6,326 nucleotides of DNA from an uncultured Flavobacterium sp. (GCA_945957245.1 CAMFLD010000172.1:1-6326), one strand, 5' to 3'; positions 1-6,325 are shown, numbered from the stretch's first letter. Notes: generated from the letters alone by a model not told the origin. Numbers and translations are program-made.

Positions 1-14
1 AAAATCAAAATAAT

Positions 15-344
15 ATGATTAAAGTATCGGATGACGCAAGTAAAAAAATCGTTGCGATGATGCAGGAAGACGGTTTTGATGCTACCAAGGATTACGTTCG
101 TGTGGGCGTAAAAAGTGGTGGCTGTTCTGGCTTGTCGTATGAACTTAAATTTGATAAGGAAATTGGCGAAAACGACAAGATTTTTGAAGATAATAATGTA
201 AAGATAGCTGTTGAGAAAAAATCATTCCTCTATTTGGCAGGAACTATTTTGGAATTCTCAGGAGGATTGAATGGTAAGGGATTTGTATTTAATAATCCTA
301 ATGCCACCAGAACCTGTGGCTGCGGAGAATCGTTTTCACTATAG
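15..344 (+). CDS. sufA: A-type iron-sulfur carrier, HesB/IscA/SufA family
   Basis: This 109-residue protein has the usual length for an A-type carrier, which accepts Fe-S clusters from the SufBCD scaffold and delivers them to apoproteins in the cytoplasm. The family signature is visible: a first cysteine in SGGCSGLSYEL (Cys37) and the C-terminal pair in TCGCGESF (Cys101 and Cys103), the three ligands expected for cluster or iron binding. The ATG at 15 follows an A-rich leader, AAAATCAAAATAAT, with no Shine-Dalgarno site, which is normal for Bacteroidota. The gene lies 80 bases upstream of sufB on the same strand and is probably the first or an early gene of the suf operon; only 14 bases of upstream sequence are present, so no promoter can be judged. 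The family is certain. Whether to name it sufA, iscA or erpA is less so, and I use sufA because of the neighbours. Confidence 0.93.
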   Translation: MIKVSDDASKKIVAMMQEDGFDATKDYVRVGVKSGGCSGLSYELKFDKEIGENDKIFEDNNVKIAVEKKSFLYLAGTILEFSGGLNGKGFVFNNPNATRTCGCGESFSL

Positions 345-424
345 TCAAAAACGAAAGTCCTCAAGTCGAAAGACCGGAATAGACTTTCAAATGTTAGACT
401 TTCAAACTTTAAGACCAGAAAATA
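345..424 (+). repeat. sufA-sufB gap with short direct and inverted repeats
   Basis: The 80-base gap contains two perfect copies of TAGACTTTCAAA at 380-391 and 395-406, spaced 15 bases apart. Shorter related pieces surround them: GAAAGTC at 353-359, the inverse of GACTTTC, and GTCGAAAGACC at 365-375, which is itself partly palindromic. The GAAAGTC and GACTTTC copies could pair to form a weak hairpin in the mRNA. The gap contains no plausible gene. Degenerate repeats of this type are common in flavobacterial intergenic regions; their function here is unknown. Confidence 0.6.
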
Positions 425-1873
425 ATGGCAAAATATACAGAGGACGACTTAAAAGTTGAACTCGAAAGTAAGGAATACGAATATGGGTTTTATACTGACA
501 TTGAGTCGGAAACCTTTCCTGTTGGATTAAATGAAGATATCATTCGGGCTATTTCTAAAAAGAAAGATGAACCGGAATGGATGACCGATTGGCGTATAGA
601 ATCTTTCAGAGCATGGCAGGAGATGATTGAACCGGAATGGGCAAATGTGCATTATGAAAAACCTGATTTTCAGGCCATTTCTTATTATTCTGCTCCAAAG
701 AAAGTTGATCCAAACAAAACCCTTGATGATGTAGACCCGGAACTTTTGGCGATGTACAAAAAGCTTGGGATTTCTATTGAGGAGCAGAAAAAAATGAATA
801 ATATCGCCATGGATATTGTGGTGGATTCGGTTTCTGTGGCAACAACCTTCAAAAAGACTTTGGCGGAAAAAGGAATTATTTTCTGCGCCATTTCTGAAGC
901 CATCAAGGAACATCCTGAATTAGTTAAAAAATATTTGGGAACTGTTGTCCCTCAAAAAGATAACTTCTATGCAGCACTTAACTCGGCGGTTTTCTCTGAC
1001 GGTTCATTCTGTTATATTCCCAAAGGTGTTCACTGCCCAATGGAACTCTCTACTTATTTCCGAATCAATCAGGCGGGAACAGGACAATTTGAAAGAACAC
1101 TTCTGATTGCTGATGAAGGAAGTTATGTTTCCTATCTGGAAGGGTGTACTGCACCAAGCCGTGACGAGAACCAATTGCATGCCGCTGTAGTAGAATTAAT
1201 AGCATTAGACGGAGCGGAAATCAAATATTCAACCGTACAAAACTGGTACCCGGGAAATAAAGAGGGTAAAGGAGGTGTTTTTAATTTTGTGACCAAAAGA
1301 GGTTTATGTGAGAAAAACGCAAAAATTTCCTGGACTCAGGTAGAAACCGGCTCGGCGGTAACCTGGAAATATCCTTCCTGTATTCTGAAAGGTGATAATT
1401 CGGTGGGCGAATTCTACTCGATTGCTGTTACCAATAATTTCCAACAGGCAGATACCGGAACCAAGATGGTGCATTTAGGTAAAAACACTAAATCGACTAT
1501 TATTTCCAAAGGAATTTCTGCCGGAAAATCAAATAACAGCTACCGTGGGCTGGTTCAAATTGGAGCCCGTGCCGAAAATGCCCGTAACTTCTCCCAGTGT
1601 GATTCATTACTAATGGGAAATAATTGCGGAGCGCATACATTTCCTTACATAGAAAGCAAAAATTCAACAGCGATAATCGAACACGAAGCCACGACATCGA
1701 AAATTGGAGAAGATCAGGTGTTCTATTGCAACCAACGAGGAATTCCAACAGAGAAAGCCATCGCTCTTATTGTCAATGGTTTCAGTAAGGATGTCTTAAA
1801 CAAACTTCCAATGGAATTTGCCGTTGAAGCACAGAAATTATTAGAAATTTCGCTTGAAGGTTCCGTTGGATAA
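425..1873 (+). CDS. sufB: Fe-S cluster assembly scaffold protein SufB
   Basis: SufB is the scaffold subunit on which [4Fe-4S] clusters are assembled in the cytoplasmic SufBC2D complex. The 482-residue length is close to that of E. coli SufB (495). The C-terminal core is highly conserved: NFSQCDSLLMGNNCGAHTFPY, then IEHEATTSKIGEDQ, then YCNQRGI and a final SLEGSVG. Counting from the C-terminus, Cys392 in SQCDS matches E. coli Cys405, and Glu419-His420-Glu421 match Glu432-His433-Glu434, residues implicated in cluster building. Upstream motifs such as FSDGSFCYIPKGVHCP and LEGCTAPSRDENQLHAAVVEL mark the start of the beta-helix domain. The ATG at 425 gives a normal N-terminus. The gene follows the A-type carrier and would normally be followed directly by sufC, but here a four-helix-bundle gene intervenes. 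Its stop codon, TAA at 1871-1873, is the outer edge of an inverted repeat. Confidence 0.98.
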   Translation: MAKYTEDDLKVELESKEYEYGFYTDIESETFPVGLNEDIIRAISKKKDEPEWMTDWRIESFRAWQEMIEPEWANVHYEKPDFQAISYYSAPKKVDPNKTLDDVDPELLAMYKKLGISIEEQKKMNNIAMDIVVDSVSVATTFKKTLAEKGIIFCAISEAIKEHPELVKKYLGTVVPQKDNFYAALNSAVFSDGSFCYIPKGVHCPMELSTYFRINQAGTGQFERTLLIADEGSYVSYLEGCTAPSRDENQLHAAVVELIALDGAEIKYSTVQNWYPGNKEGKGGVFNFVTKRGLCEKNAKISWTQVETGSAVTWKYPSCILKGDNSVGEFYSIAVTNNFQQADTGTKMVHLGKNTKSTIISKGISAGKSNNSYRGLVQIGARAENARNFSQCDSLLMGNNCGAHTFPYIESKNSTAIIEHEATTSKIGEDQVFYCNQRGIPTEKAIALIVNGFSKDVLNKLPMEFAVEAQKLLEISLEGSVG

Positions 1874-1908
1874 TTTGAAAATCAGGTAATTTGAAAATTT
1901 GAAAATGG
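1871..1908 (+). repeat. Left arm of 38-base inverted repeat around four-helix-bundle gene
   Basis: This stretch is built from AATTTGAAAA-type units at 1872, 1888 and (overlapping) 1896. Compared base by base with the reverse complement of 2281-2318, 31 of 38 positions match with no gaps; the differences are at 1878, 1883, 1884, 1886, 1887, 1894 and 1902. The arm contains both the sufB stop codon (1871-1873) and the ATG of the four-helix-bundle gene (1905-1907), so the repeat fits exactly against the end of sufB. Confidence 0.8.
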
Positions 1909-2252
1909 AGGCAAAAGATAATATTGTTGTTAAATTGACGTTTCGGTTTTCATTGGATATTATCAAATATTGTGAAGAATTACAAGAAGATAAAAAATAC
2001 GTGATTGCAAACCAGCTTTTAAAGTCGGGTACTTCAATTGGAGCTAATATTCGTGAAGCACAGAATTCGGAAAGCAAAGCGGATTTTATACATAAATTTA
2101 AAATTGCTGCCAAAGAGATTGAAGAAACAATCTATTGGTTAGAACTATGTAAATTTTCAGAAGGCTATCCAGACGTAGAGGAATTAGTAGAAAAGATAAA
2201 TAACATCTCTAGAATAGTAAATAAAATAATAATAACATCAAAGCAAAATTAA
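1905..2252 (+). CDS. Four-helix-bundle protein, TIGR02436 / 23S rRNA intervening-sequence protein family
   Basis: This 115-residue protein carries the family hallmark in QLLKSGTSIGANIREAQ (residues 37-53), followed by ESKADFIHKFKIAAKEIEET and YWLEL (residues 56-81). Its helical layout fits the four-helix-bundle family first found in 23S rRNA intervening sequences of Leptospira and other bacteria, which also includes the Avd accessory protein of diversity-generating retroelements. The biochemical role of stand-alone members is not established; nucleic-acid binding is the usual suggestion. I choose the ATG at 1905 over the in-frame TTG at 1899, which would add only Met-Lys and lies in repeat sequence. 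By hand count, bases 1921-2252 have about 29% G+C, against about 46% in three sampled lines of sufC. Together with its position between sufB and sufC, this suggests insertion into an older operon. A role in Fe-S assembly is not indicated. Confidence 0.9.
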   Translation: MEAKDNIVVKLTFRFSLDIIKYCEELQEDKKYVIANQLLKSGTSIGANIREAQNSESKADFIHKFKIAAKEIEETIYWLELCKFSEGYPDVEELVEKINNISRIVNKIIITSKQN

Positions 2253-2280
2253 TTTGAAGGGTAGAGGTAATTTTGAAAAG
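2253..2280 (+). repeat. AT-rich tail with partial direct copy of the left repeat
   Basis: Between the four-helix-bundle stop codon and the right repeat arm lies AGGTAATTTTGAAAA at 2265-2279. It differs from AGGTAATTTGAAAA at 1884-1897 by one extra T. The cassette is therefore bounded by a partial direct repeat as well as by the inverted one. This copy could also pair locally with TTTTCAAATT at 2300-2309, giving a competing small hairpin just before sufC. Confidence 0.5.
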
Positions 2281-2318
2281 CCATTTCCAAATTTCCAAAT
2301 TTTCAAATTTCCAAATTA
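2281..2318 (+). repeat. Right arm of 38-base inverted repeat, just before sufC
   Basis: This stretch consists of TTTCCAAA and TTTTCAAA units repeated about every nine bases. It is the inverted partner of 1871-1908 (31 of 38 matching). It ends three bases before the sufC ATG at 2322, so paired arms would enclose the entire four-helix-bundle gene in a loop of about 372 bases and place the sufB stop next to the sufC start. Such A- and T-rich sequence is also the sort expected in a Bacteroidota translation initiation region, so part of it may serve sufC. Confidence 0.8.
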
Positions 2319-2321
2319 ACT

Positions 2322-3074
2322 ATGTTAGAAATAAACAACTTACATGCAAGTGTTGAAGATAAGGGAATCCTAAAAGGAATCAACCTTAAGGTAAATGCAG
2401 GAGAAGTCCATGCCATTATGGGTCCAAATGGTGCCGGGAAAAGTACTTTGGCCTCCATTATTGCAGGAAATGAGAATTACGAAGTTTCAGAAGGTGAAAT
2501 CCTGCTGCAAGGTGAGGATATTTCAGAATTGGCTCCGGAAGAAAGAGCGCACAAAGGCGTTTTCCTTTCGTTCCAATATCCGGTAGAGATTCCGGGTGTT
2601 TCGGTGACTAACTTCATGAAAACAGCTATCAATGAAAGCCGCAAAGCCAATGGTTTGGAAGAAATGCCGGCCAATGAAATGCTGAAGTTAATCCGTGAGA
2701 AATCAGAATTACTGGAAATTGACCGTAAGTTCCTGTCACGTTCCTTGAACGAAGGATTTTCAGGAGGTGAAAAGAAACGTAATGAAATCTTCCAGATGGC
2801 GATGCTGCAACCTAAATTAGCTATTCTTGACGAAACCGATTCAGGATTAGATATCGACGCTTTGAGAATTGTGGCCAATGGGGTGAACAAACTTAAGAGC
2901 CAGGACAATGCAGTTGTGGTAATCACTCACTACCAAAGGCTTTTGGATTATATCGTTCCCGATTTCGTACACGTTTTAATGGACGGTAAAATCGTGAAAT
3001 CAGGCACTAAAGAACTGGCTTACGAACTTGAAGAAAAAGGATACGACTGGATAAAACAAGAGCAGGAAGCATAA
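2322..3074 (+). CDS. sufC: Fe-S cluster assembly ATPase SufC
   Basis: SufC is the ABC-type ATPase of the cytoplasmic SufBC2D complex; ATP binding and hydrolysis drive rearrangement of the SufB-SufD pair. At 250 residues it has the standard length. Motifs appear in order: Walker A GPNGAGKST at 34-42 (Lys40), Q-loop Gln85 in LSFQYPVEIPG, signature SGGEKKR at 147-153, Walker B LAILDETDSGLD with Asp170, Glu171 and Asp173, and the switch histidine His203 in VITHYQRLLDY. SGGEKKRNE and ETDSGLDIDAL are characteristic of SufC rather than transport ABC proteins, and no membrane partner is present. The ATG at 2322 lies just inside the natural N-terminus (MLEINNLHA). It is separated from sufB by the four-helix-bundle cassette and precedes sufD by 69 bases, and is probably still co-transcribed with both. 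Confidence 0.98.
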   Translation: MLEINNLHASVEDKGILKGINLKVNAGEVHAIMGPNGAGKSTLASIIAGNENYEVSEGEILLQGEDISELAPEERAHKGVFLSFQYPVEIPGVSVTNFMKTAINESRKANGLEEMPANEMLKLIREKSELLEIDRKFLSRSLNEGFSGGEKKRNEIFQMAMLQPKLAILDETDSGLDIDALRIVANGVNKLKSQDNAVVVITHYQRLLDYIVPDFVHVLMDGKIVKSGTKELAYELEEKGYDWIKQEQEA

Positions 3075-3143
3075 AGGGTTTCTGTTGCCGTTTTCTGTCA
3101 AAATGTAACTGACAACCAGCAACTGACAACCGACAACTATACC
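3075..3143 (+). repeat. sufC-sufD gap with AACTGACAACC repeats
   Basis: The 69-base gap holds two perfect copies of AACTGACAACC at 3107-3117 and 3121-3131, spaced 14 bases apart, followed by a partial third copy, GACAACT, at 3132-3138. Upstream, TTCTGTTGCC and TTTCTGTCA are loosely complementary to these units, so a weak hairpin is possible. There is no gene and no clear terminator, consistent with read-through into sufD. The repeat unit is unrelated to those in the other two suf gaps. Confidence 0.6.
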
Positions 3144-4460
3144 ATGGAATTAAAAGAAAAACTTATATCGTCCTTTATGGCTTTTGAAGAGCAGATTGAT
3201 GTTCACTCCGAACTTCATGATGTGCGTACTTCAGCCATAAAAAACTTTGAAAATAAAGGGTTTCCAACCAAAAAGGAGGAAGCCTGGAAATATACTTCGC
3301 TCAATGCTATCCTGAAAAACGATTATTCTGTTTTCCCAAAGCATGAAAATGCCGTTGAGTTTGCTGAGGTTAAGAAGTATTTCCTTCATGAAATAGATAC
3401 GCATAAAGTCATTTTCGTAGACGGAAAGTTCAGTTCATTTTTGTCGGCTACAACCCATGATGGACTGGATGTTTGTCTGATGTCATCAGCATTGAACAAG
3501 CCCAAATACAAAATGGTAATTGACGAGTATTTCAACAAAATTGCCAGTAAAGAGGAAACGCTGACAACTCTGAATACCGCTTTCGCAAATGAAGGGGCCT
3601 ACATCAATATCCCGAAAAGTAAAGTGGTGGAGAAACCAATCGAAATCATTTACTTCTCCACCGGAGTGGAAAATGCGTTGATGGTTCAGCCAAGAAATCT
3701 GGTAATTGTTGGTGAAAATGCCCATGTACAGATTATAGAAAGACATCAGTCACTAAATCAAAATCCGGTTCTGACCAATTCCGTTACTGAGATTTTCGCT
3801 CAAAAAAGAGCTATCGTTGATTATTATAAAATCCAAAACGATTTACAGTCAGCCAACCTGATTGATAACACCTATATTTCTCAGAAACAGGAAAGTAATG
3901 TGTCCGTACATACATTTTCGTTTGGCGGAAATATCACCAGAAACAATCTGAATTTCTATCATTTTGGCGAAAGAATCGATTCAACCTTAAAAGGAATAAC
4001 AATCATTGGTGACAAACAGCATGTAGATCATTATACACTTGTGCATCACGCCTCACCAAACTGTGAAAGCCACCAAAATTATAAAACCATTTTGGCAGAC
4101 GGTTCAACAGGAGTTTTCAACGGAAAGATTTTTGTGGAAAAAGAAGCCCAGAAAACCGATGCTTTTCAGCAAAACAACAATATTTTGTTGAGTGATAAAG
4201 CTACTATCAATGCAAAACCGCAATTGGAAATTTTTGCTGATGATGTAAAATGTTCTCATGGATGCACCATTGGGCAGCTTGATGAAAGCGCTATGTTTTA
4301 CATGCAGCAACGGGGAATTCCTAAAAAAGAAGCCAAAGCACTATTGATGTATGCCTTTTCTAACGAAGTAATCGAAAGTATCAAAATTCCTGAACTAAAG
4401 CAACGTATTACTAAAATCATTGCCATGAAGCTTGGCGTAAACTTAGGATTTGATTTATAA
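3144..4460 (+). CDS. sufD: Fe-S cluster assembly protein SufD
   Basis: SufD is the SufB paralogue that completes the SufBC2D scaffold and is linked to iron acquisition during cluster assembly. The 438-residue length is close to E. coli SufD (423). The N-terminal helical region contains the conserved KKEEAWKYTSL (residues 43-53). The central part is the beta-helix, and the C-terminal core reads IFADDVKCSHGCTIGQLDES followed by FYMQQRGIPKKEA. In the KCSHG motif Cys370 and His372 correspond to E. coli Cys358 and His360, the latter implicated in cluster formation together with SufB. The ATG at 3144 gives an ordinary N-terminus. The gene follows sufC by 69 bases and is followed after 13 bases by an exported-protein gene rather than by sufS or sufE. 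Confidence 0.97.
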   Translation: MELKEKLISSFMAFEEQIDVHSELHDVRTSAIKNFENKGFPTKKEEAWKYTSLNAILKNDYSVFPKHENAVEFAEVKKYFLHEIDTHKVIFVDGKFSSFLSATTHDGLDVCLMSSALNKPKYKMVIDEYFNKIASKEETLTTLNTAFANEGAYINIPKSKVVEKPIEIIYFSTGVENALMVQPRNLVIVGENAHVQIIERHQSLNQNPVLTNSVTEIFAQKRAIVDYYKIQNDLQSANLIDNTYISQKQESNVSVHTFSFGGNITRNNLNFYHFGERIDSTLKGITIIGDKQHVDHYTLVHHASPNCESHQNYKTILADGSTGVFNGKIFVEKEAQKTDAFQQNNNILLSDKATINAKPQLEIFADDVKCSHGCTIGQLDESAMFYMQQRGIPKKEAKALLMYAFSNEVIESIKIPELKQRITKIIAMKLGVNLGFDL

Positions 4461-4473
4461 TCCGGATACTATT

Positions 4474-5013
4474 TTGAAGAAGCTTCTGATTCTTTTTGTG
4501 CTTTTGTGCGGACTTCAAAAGAGTCATGCACAGTTTTTTAAAAATAATTTCTATTATGAAGGTGAAATTGGAGGAATAGTTTCTTTTGCCTTTACTGATA
4601 ATGAAGGGAAAACCCATCCAATGACTCTTGGCGGCCTCAACTTTAGGGGCGGAATAGGAGTACATGACGAAAACGAAATAGTGTTCTTTGGATTACATTC
4701 GGGAATGGATGGTAATTTCAGACACGACATCGGTATACTGCCGGTGTATATCAATAGTAAAGTGGGAATTCCATTTACTGAAACAGGAAGGATTTATATT
4801 GGTTTCGGTTATGGAAAAGACTATCAGATAGGACCCGAAAGGCGTCACGGATATCTACGCAAATATACCATAGAATTAAGCGGTAAAAGTAACAATGGAA
4901 ATAATAACCGCGAGTCTGTTTTTATTGAAGTCAATAACTACGGATTTCATTTTCCCGATACCGATTCTCCCGGAATAACATTAAACCTAGGTTTTAAATA
5001 TACCTTTATGTAA
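4474..5013 (+). CDS. Small exported protein, probably outer-membrane beta-barrel-like
   Basis: I do not recognise a named family. The open frame has no ATG near its beginning. The best start is TTG at 4474, giving a 179-residue protein whose first 19 residues form a clear signal peptide: two lysines, a hydrophobic run LLILFVLL, and cleavage after Ser-His-Ala before Gln20. An upstream TTG at 4450 would overlap sufD and put polar residues before the signal peptide. The mature part is rich in Gly and aromatic residues in alternating stretches such as YEGEIGGIVSFAF, GRIYIGFGYGK and GITLNLGFKYTFM, which resembles a small outer-membrane beta-barrel. The Cys at position 12 is not in a convincing lipobox. 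It starts 13 bases after sufD and may share its transcript, though a private promoter inside sufD cannot be excluded. It ends at a strong terminator. Nothing links it to Fe-S assembly. Confidence 0.7.
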   Translation: MKKLLILFVLLCGLQKSHAQFFKNNFYYEGEIGGIVSFAFTDNEGKTHPMTLGGLNFRGGIGVHDENEIVFFGLHSGMDGNFRHDIGILPVYINSKVGIPFTETGRIYIGFGYGKDYQIGPERRHGYLRKYTIELSGKSNNGNNNRESVFIEVNNYGFHFPDTDSPGITLNLGFKYTFM

Positions 5014-5047
5014 AAAAAGTCCCGAATTTTCGGGACTTTTCTTTTTT
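5012..5047. terminator. Bidirectional intrinsic terminator
   Basis: A perfect inverted repeat, AAAAGTCCCGA (5015-5025) with TCGGGACTTTT (5030-5040), leaves a four-base loop at 5026-5029. It is preceded by an A run (5012-5018) and followed by a T run to 5047, so it reads as a GC-core hairpin plus U-tract on either strand. It lies between two converging genes, directly after the stop of the + strand exported-protein gene (5013) and at the stop of the - strand deacetylase (5046). Confidence 0.92.
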
Positions 5048-6176
5048 AAAGCTTATTGGCATCCATAAAAGAAACACCTGAATTTGAAAGCGATTTTACA
5101 ATGGTTGGTAACGCTTCACTTGCTTTTGGATGGACATCATGGAACAGAATAATTCCTTTTCGCCACAAGAGCATGAGTGTTATAACCCTGTCACTCACTT
5201 CGGGAGCGGAAATTTTTGAATTCCAGTCCTGAGAATCAATATTCCAGAGCATCACAGATGTGTTTATGGAATTAAGGTATTCAATTACTTTTTCGGTTCT
5301 CTGGCCATAAGGAGGGCGGAAATATTTCCTTTTGTTTCCCAGCGGTTTAACACTTTCAATGGCATTAAAAGTATAATCAATAGACTCTTTCCACGTTTCG
5401 AGATACTGATGTGACTTATGGATTTTTCCATGGGATTCAAGCTTATTGCCTGCATAAAGTTGGGCCACTTTTTCGGCAGAAGAAGCATTGATTCTGTTTT
5501 GAAGTGATTCGCCCAACACAAAGAACATCCCGTTGAGGTTCAGATTTTTCAGCGTTGCCGAAAGTTTATCAGAAGTTCCATTTGCCGGCGTTGGACCATC
5601 ATCAAACGTCAAAAGGAATTGTTTGTCGGCATATTCATTTCCCGTAATTTCGGTAGAAGAAAAAGTAAGTGCCTCGCTGGTTGTCTTAGGAAATAAAAAA
5701 GCCAAACGGGCTAACTCATTAGCATATTGACGGTTAAAATCAACAGCATTGGCATACCATGACTTTAGGTTATCAGGCATTTGAGCGTCTAGTATGCTGA
5801 CGGTTCTGGTAATATCCTGCCAGGAACAATTATTGTTGATTCCAATTGATTTTTCAAGAGCTGTTTTACTTTTGATTGAATGAAGATTTTGCAAAATGAG
5901 CTCTGTCTGTTTCTTTTTCCAAGTTTCAAATGAACTGATATTGGCTGATTTAATGTTATACTTAGCCTTAATTTCCTCAACATTATTTAAGCCTTGAATT
6001 TCGATAAAACATTTGGCATAAACCAGAATTTCCATTTTGGAAGCATAATCAAAATTGTCTTCGGAGTTAAGGTTTTCAGGCCAAAGCGAGCGGTCAATTT
6101 TCGCCACTTTTACCTGAGCATTTCCCAAAACAAAACTGAAAATAAAAAATACGGATAACGCAATTCGGGTTCTCAT
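5046..6176 (-). CDS. Exported polysaccharide deacetylase (NodB domain, carbohydrate esterase 4 type)
   Basis: Enzymes of this family remove acetyl groups from N-acetylated sugars in chitin, peptidoglycan or extracellular polysaccharide; the substrate here cannot be told. The 376-residue protein begins with a signal peptide ending in Gly-Asn-Ala before Gln21, so it acts in the periplasm or outside. Residues 21 to about 180 are a mostly helical region I cannot assign. The NodB domain follows with all five motifs: TFDDGP (Asp192, Asp193), HGKIH (metal ligands His249 and His253, with Gly where Ser or Thr is usual), RPPYGQR (Arg287), DSQDW (Asp314, Asp317, Trp318), and ILFHD with the catalytic His346. 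The enzyme should therefore be active. The ATG at 6176 overlaps by one base the stop codon of the upstream TPR gene, suggesting translational coupling. The gene ends in the shared bidirectional terminator. Confidence 0.93.
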   Translation of the reverse strand: MRTRIALSVFFIFSFVLGNAQVKVAKIDRSLWPENLNSEDNFDYASKMEILVYAKCFIEIQGLNNVEEIKAKYNIKSANISSFETWKKKQTELILQNLHSIKSKTALEKSIGINNNCSWQDITRTVSILDAQMPDNLKSWYANAVDFNRQYANELARLAFLFPKTTSEALTFSSTEITGNEYADKQFLLTFDDGPTPANGTSDKLSATLKNLNLNGMFFVLGESLQNRINASSAEKVAQLYAGNKLESHGKIHKSHQYLETWKESIDYTFNAIESVKPLGNKRKYFRPPYGQRTEKVIEYLNSINTSVMLWNIDSQDWNSKISAPEVSDRVITLMLLWRKGIILFHDVHPKASEALPTIVKSLSNSGVSFMDANKL

Positions 6177-6325
6177 TATTGACCTAATTTTTGTTTCATT
6201 CGTGCAATTCCGTTGTCATAAGCGGCATTTTGTTTGTAGCCTTTTGCCTTTTTAAAATTATCCAAAGCATCCTGCCATTGACCTTTGTTTTCATAAATCT
6301 TGGCGATGTTATAGTAAGAACTGGC
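6176..6325 (-). CDS. TPR-repeat protein, C-terminal end only
   Basis: Reading the - strand from the window edge gives 49 in-frame residues and a TAA stop at 6178-6176. The stretch SSYYNIAKIYENKGQWQDALDNFKKA fits the tetratricopeptide-repeat pattern (small residue, Tyr, N-A-x-I-Y, G-x-W-x-x-A-L-x-x-F-x-x-A), and the remaining residues AAYDNGIARMKQKLGQ would form the final helix. TPR domains mediate protein-protein contacts. Most of the gene lies outside the window, so total length, signal peptide and any fused domain are unknown. Its stop overlaps the deacetylase start in TAATG, so the two genes very probably form one operon. Confidence 0.82.
   Translation of the reverse strand, partial: ASSYYNIAKIYENKGQWQDALDNFKKAKGYKQNAAYDNGIARMKQKLGQ

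Noticed and set aside
271..459. 62-residue + strand frame spanning the sufA end, the gap and the sufB start
   Set aside because: It overlaps two certain genes in another frame and its content comes from the repeats in the gap.
1899..1904. TTG at 1899 as start of the four-helix-bundle gene
   Set aside because: An ATG follows six bases later and the two extra residues come from repeat sequence.
1871..2318. Diversity-generating retroelement, suggested by the relation of the four-helix-bundle family to Avd
   Set aside because: No reverse transcriptase and no template or variable repeat pair is present in the window.
2477..2926. 149-residue open frame on the - strand opposite sufC, and a similar 128-residue one opposite sufB (527-913)
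   Set aside because: Both are antiparallel shadows of strongly conserved genes, and their translations show no family features.
3107..3138. CRISPR-like repeats
   Set aside because: The units are only 11 bases, with 3-base separations, and only two full copies exist, so there are no spacers.
4444..4452. Possible Bacteroidota -7 promoter element (TAGGATTTG) before the exported-protein gene
   Set aside because: The spacing within the element is one base longer than the TAnnTTTG consensus and no convincing -33 TTTG-type element is placed upstream.
4474..4530. Lipoprotein signal (LLCG) in the exported protein
   Set aside because: The residue before Cys12 is Leu rather than Gly, Ala or Ser, and a normal signal peptidase I site follows at Ser-His-Ala/Gln.
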